DNA from: an uncultured Loktanella sp. | GTDB lineage: Bacteria; Pseudomonadota; Alphaproteobacteria; Rhodobacterales; Rhodobacteraceae | Direction: 5' to 3' | Assembly: GCA_913061335.1 (NCBI GenBank) | Contig: CAJXTP010000030.1 | Coordinates: 1-18,617 of the forward strand | Length of the DNA: 18,617 bases | Shown here: piece by piece, positions 15,711-18,617 of the stretch | How the letters are laid out: each line of letters starts with the position of its first letter | Numbering within the stretch: the first letter of the stretch is position 1 | The notes under the pieces: model-generated | The model's database searches: none | What the model saw: only the letters and a program-made list of their open reading frames with translations | What the model was told of the DNA's origin: nothing | Made by a program: the position numbers and the translations under genes

Positions 15711-15765
15711 AACCCATCCTACATTACACCACAGCTGCAGCGATTTGTAGGATGGGTTTTAACCC
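15704..15765. repeat. REP-like perfect inverted repeat, likely bidirectional terminator
   Basis: Two 20-bp arms, 15704-15723 and 15746-15765, are exact reverse complements, separated by 22 nt. Each arm also carries its own small palindrome (GGGTT-AA-AACCC on the left; GGGTT-TT-AACCC on the right). The left inner palindrome extends to GATGGGTT...AACCCATC. The TAA of thiN lies in this core at 15708-15710. The TAGGATGGGTT sequence style is that of widespread REP-type elements. On the plus strand the stem is followed by TTCATATTTTT (15766-15776), so it can terminate thiN; it also faces the 3' end of sdaA. Confidence 0.85.
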
Positions 15766-15777
15766 TTCATATTTTTG

Positions 15778-17154
15778 TCAGCAATTGGGGACATTCACAG
15801 CCAAACCGCCAAGCGCAGTTTCTTTGTACTTCTCTGACATGTCTTCACCAGTTTGACGCATCGTTTCAATCGCCGCATCAAGTGGGACCAAATGATGCCC
15901 ATCACCGCGCAATGCCAATGATGCTGCGGACACAGCCTTAATCGCACCCAAACCGTTGCGTTCGATACAAGGGATCTGAACCAGCCCGCGGACAGGGTCG
16001 CATGTCATGCCAAGATGATGTTCAAGCGCGATTTCAGCCGCGTTTTCGACCTGTTCCGGCGTTCCGCCCATCACTGCACAAAACCCAGCTGCGGCCATCG
16101 CAGCGGCCGACCCGACTTCGGCTTGGCACCCACATTCGGCCCCCGAAATAGAGGCGCGGAATTTAATCAGCCCGCCAATCGCCGCAGCTGTGAGCATAAA
16201 GTCGGGCACTTTGCTGGAAGTGGCACCTGGAACATGGTCGAGCCAGTACCGGATTGTCGCGGGAATAACGCCAGCCGCGCCGTTGGTTGGCGCGGTCACG
16301 ACCTGCCCGCCGGCCGCATTTTCTTCATTCACGGCCATCGCGTAAGTCGACATCCAATCGTTGATTGTATGCGGGGGCGACTGGTTCAAGCCGCGCTCCG
16401 CCAAAAGCGAATCATGAATTCCTTTCGCGCGGCGGCGAACATTTAAACCACCTGGCAAAATACCATCTGTGACAAGGCCTCGGTCGATGCAGGCGCTCAT
16501 GACTTCCCAAATGCGCATGATTCCTTTGTCCAGATCTACGCCGGGCTGGCATACCCGTTCGTTGGCACGCTTCATCTCGGCAACTGATTTGCCGGACTGG
16601 GCGGCCATGTCCAACATCTCTGCGGCGGACGCAAACGGAAACGGAGCAGTTGGCAAGTCATCATTGGCGTCTTTGCCGGATGCCAGTTCATCGGCCGTCA
16701 AAACGAAGCCACCGCCGATTGAATAATATGTGACTTGAGTGATTACATCACCTTGCCCGTCGGTGCCTTTTAAAATCATGCCGTTTGCATGTCCCGGCAG
16801 GGCGGGGCCGTAGTTAAACTCCAAATCTGTCTTTGGATTGAATACCAGTGACGCAAGCCCAGCAGGATGCACAGTTTGCTCGGCGTTGATGCGGCCCATT
16901 TCTGCGTCTGCTTTGACCACGTCATAGTCATCGGCGCGAAATCCGGCCAATCCAAGGATCGTGGCGCGGTCTGTTGCGTGTCCAACACCGGTAAACGCAA
17001 GCGAGCCATGCAGCGTGGCTTTGACCCCGGCAACCGCAAAAGGCTGGGCGCGCAAGTGGTCTAGAAAACGGGCCGCAGCGACCATTGGGCCGATGGTGTG
17101 GGATGACGATGGGCCGATACCCACCTTGAACATATCGAACACAGACAAAAACAT
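15778..17154 (-). CDS. sdaA: L-serine dehydratase (L-serine ammonia-lyase), single-chain iron-sulfur type
   Basis: 458 residues (E. coli SdaA 454). Makes pyruvate and ammonia from L-serine without pyridoxal phosphate. The N-terminal beta domain opens FDMFKVGIGPSSSHTIGPM, and the catalytic alpha domain shows APTNGAAGVIPA (288-299) and SGAECGCQAEVGSA (337-350). C343, C385 (GMTCDPV) and C396 (IPCIERN) are the iron-sulfur ligands of the family. The last residue is cysteine C458 (NVPNC), the position reported in Legionella type enzymes to fold into the active site as a fourth ligand. Start at 17154: GAAGG-like ribosome site 8 nt upstream and family-typical N-terminus; the longer open frame is the overlap with the GST gene. 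Its ATG overlaps the GST stop (TGATG). Confidence 0.96.
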   Translation of the reverse strand: MFLSVFDMFKVGIGPSSSHTIGPMVAAARFLDHLRAQPFAVAGVKATLHGSLAFTGVGHATDRATILGLAGFRADDYDVVKADAEMGRINAEQTVHPAGLASLVFNPKTDLEFNYGPALPGHANGMILKGTDGQGDVITQVTYYSIGGGFVLTADELASGKDANDDLPTAPFPFASAAEMLDMAAQSGKSVAEMKRANERVCQPGVDLDKGIMRIWEVMSACIDRGLVTDGILPGGLNVRRRAKGIHDSLLAERGLNQSPPHTINDWMSTYAMAVNEENAAGGQVVTAPTNGAAGVIPATIRYWLDHVPGATSSKVPDFMLTAAAIGGLIKFRASISGAECGCQAEVGSAAAMAAAGFCAVMGGTPEQVENAAEIALEHHLGMTCDPVRGLVQIPCIERNGLGAIKAVSAASLALRGDGHHLVPLDAAIETMRQTGEDMSEKYKETALGGLAVNVPNC

Positions 17155-17840
17155 CAGGTTGCACTTCCTTCTGGGGGGCATGGCGGTGTGGGTGCCGAAA
17201 AAATGGTGCCGCCTAAACCCTCTGCAAGACGGGCTTGATCCGCGACATGGGTTACTTCGAACCGCTTTGCAAAAGCAAGTAGGCGCGGGAACTTGCCCAA
17301 ATCGAACCAGCTTTGATCTGTGCCATATAGGGCAGACCACCTCAGCATCGGGGCGAGATAGCAGTGAGAGATGCTGACCTGCGTATCGTCGAGCCAGTCA
17401 GCGTGGGCTTCAAGATGGGCAAAGTGACCAAGCAGGTTCGCGCGGGTCGCGGTCAGCAGCAGCGGGGCGCTACCTGCGTCAATGTATTTCGTGGGATAGA
17501 ACGTCATGCGCAGCGTCGGATGTAAGGTGTTGGACAGCCAGAACAGCCATGCGAGTCCGGCAGCCCGCGCAGGGTTGCCAACAGCTGGAAATACATGGCT
17601 GGGCTTTTGGTCGGCAGCCCAAAGCAATATCGCCCCAGTTTCATAGATTGGGCCGTCCGGTGTAATCAGCGTTGGAATGAGCCCATTGGGATTAAGAGCC
17701 GTATAGGCCGGACCATTTTGGGCATTGCAACTGCGATCAACCAACGCTGTTTCAAACGGAATCTCCAACGCCAATAGCGCGAGCCGCACGCAAAGCGATG
17801 CATTGTCAGGCGCATAATAGAGCATCAGGGGCGTTGTCAT
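17154..17840 (-). CDS. Glutathione S-transferase family protein
   Basis: 228 residues. Thioredoxin-fold domain about 1-80: LMLYYAPDNASLCVRLALLA, then LNPNGLIPTL with the cis-proline (P56), then YETGAILLWAA, the glutathione gamma-glutamyl contact. The helical C-terminal domain runs from about 88. The beta-class catalytic cysteine position (PGACSL) reads PDNASL here, so Cys is replaced by Ala while Ser14 is kept; activity may use Ser14 or be absent. ATG at 17840. Its TGA overlaps the sdaA ATG by one base (TGATG), which suggests co-transcription with serine dehydratase, though a functional link is unclear. It is divergent from rpiA across 154 bp. Confidence 0.87.
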   Translation of the reverse strand: MTTPLMLYYAPDNASLCVRLALLALEIPFETALVDRSCNAQNGPAYTALNPNGLIPTLITPDGPIYETGAILLWAADQKPSHVFPAVGNPARAAGLAWLFWLSNTLHPTLRMTFYPTKYIDAGSAPLLLTATRANLLGHFAHLEAHADWLDDTQVSISHCYLAPMLRWSALYGTDQSWFDLGKFPRLLAFAKRFEVTHVADQARLAEGLGGTIFSAPTPPCPPEGSAT

Positions 17841-17952
17841 ACGTCGTTATCTATCAGGCGCGTCCTGCGTGTCCGGCGCAAAAGCGACGTATCAACAAGG
17901 AATCCCGCGCGACGGCCCAAGTTTCCCCCTCGCTCCGCACACAAAATCGTCC

Positions 17953-17958
17953 TATAAC
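17953..17958 (+). promoter_or_regulatory. Possible -10 box for rpiA
   Basis: TATAAC lies 36 nt before the rpiA ATG, a sensible distance for a promoter start point. The region 17 nt upstream (TCGCTC) does not resemble a -35, so this is a weak call. Confidence 0.25.
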
Positions 17959-17994
17959 GCCCCAAAATGTTCATTGACCGCTGGAGCTGCCGCC

Positions 17995-18579
17995 ATGCCA
18001 AACGATCTTTCCCCTATCGACAAAGCCAAGTTTGTTGCCGCGAAAAAGGCGACTGAATATGTGAAAACCGGGATGAAGGTTGGGCTTGGGACCGGATCTA
18101 CTGCAGCATGGCTTGTGCAATGCTTGGGTGAATTGGTCCGCGACGAAGGCTTGCGGATCCAAGGCGTGCCGACGTCGACGCGGACTGCGCAGCTGGCGCG
18201 CGAGGTCGGCATCGAAGTGATCTCATTGGACGAAGCCAAATGGCTGGACCTTACCATTGACGGCGCGGATGAATACGACGGCAACCTGAACCTGATCAAA
18301 GGTGGCGGCGGTGCGCTGCTGCAAGAAAAGATCGTGGCCACGGCATCAGACCAAATGATCGTGATCGCCGATATATCCAAGCAGGTCGAAACCTTAGGCG
18401 CGTTTCCGTTGCCCGTTGAGGTCATTCCATTTGGCTGGAAGACGACCCAGACGCTGATCGAAGAAACGCTGATAGGCTTGGATGTGCTTGGTCAAACGAC
18501 AAGCCTGCGGATGAACGGCGATGCGCCATTTGTTACCGATGAAGGCAACCATATCCTTGATCTACACTTGAACCGGATC
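17995..18579 (+). CDS. rpiA: Ribose-5-phosphate isomerase A, 3' part lost to adapter sequence
   Basis: 195 genomic codons; interconverts ribose-5-phosphate and ribulose-5-phosphate in the pentose phosphate path. Visible motifs: LGTGSTAAWLV (31-41, phosphate site), DLTIDGADEYDG (85-96) with D89 and D92, then K102 in IKGGGGALLQEK, with E111 nine residues later, matching E. coli D81/D84/K94/E103. The start at 17995 is set by GGAG at 17983-17986, 8 nt before the ATG; the frame is open further upstream but without a ribosome site. The reading frame runs on for six codons (LSLIHI) to a TGA, but these come from Nextera adapter, so the true C-terminus is missing, not altered in the organism. Confidence 0.93.
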
Positions 18580-18617
18580 CTGTCTCTTATACACATCTGA
18601 CGCTGCCGACGAATAGA
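18580..18617. other. Nextera sequencing adapter (non-genomic)
   Basis: 18580-18598 is the 19-base mosaic end of the Tn5 adapter (CTGTCTCTTATACACATCT). It is followed directly by GACGCTGCCGACGA (18599-18612), the complement of the Read 1 Nextera primer part. The last five bases ATAGA fit the start of an i5 index reverse complement (for example ATAGAGAG). This is untrimmed read-through at the contig end. Confidence 0.97.

Noticed and set aside
18580..18600. LSLIHI-stop as the natural C-terminus of RpiA
   Set aside because: The bases are exactly the Nextera mosaic end and Read 1 adapter, and the protein would be shorter than the family.

Overview
The window looks like a contig end from an alphaproteobacterium of the Rhodobacterales (marine Roseobacter-type). 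The evidence is the set of lineage-typical small genes (DUF6524, DUF2842, a TerB-like plus cytosolic PhnD-like pair), the gene order secG-pyrG, a moderate-to-high GC coding style, and family-typical protein sequences. I cannot fix the genus from sequence alone. No rRNA, tRNA, CRISPR, phage or insertion sequence was seen.

Region 1 (1-6080, all minus strand) is one probable operon read right to left: an ABC importer of the histidine/lysine-arginine-ornithine type (ATPase, periplasmic binding protein, HisQ-like permease, HisM-like permease), then a glutamine-synthetase-like ligase, a class I glutamine amidotransferase and a second glutamine-synthetase-like ligase cut by the window edge. Genes after the binding protein are nearly contiguous (TAATG overlap, 3-nt gap, 42-nt gap, ATGA overlap). 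Ligase plus amidotransferase plus amino-acid-type importer suggests uptake and gamma-glutamyl-type assimilation of a nitrogen compound; the substrate is unknown. A strong stem-loop lies between the binding-protein and permease genes.

Region 2 (6167-11148, minus strand) holds housekeeping and small conserved genes: DUF6524 membrane protein, secG, pyrG, rlmJ (TTG start), DUF1330 protein, TerB-like protein and a signal-less PhnD-like protein. Several are coupled by 1-4 nt overlaps.

Region 3 (11281-12808, plus strand) is purA with a DUF2842 membrane protein one nucleotide behind it. It ends at a bidirectional terminator shared with a convergent 658-residue acidic protein (12931-14907, minus).

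Region 4 (15048-18579) has thiamine pyrophosphokinase (plus), facing a glutathione-S-transferase-like gene and L-serine dehydratase sdaA (minus). A perfect 20-bp inverted repeat separates them, and its left arm contains the kinase stop codon. rpiA (plus) follows and is cut off by 33 bases of Nextera sequencing adapter plus 5 bases that look like index sequence, so 18580-18617 is not genomic.

I see no clearly new system. The best leads are the importer/ligase/amidotransferase operon, the missing normal start codon of its HisQ-like permease, and the acidic protein with conserved ends.
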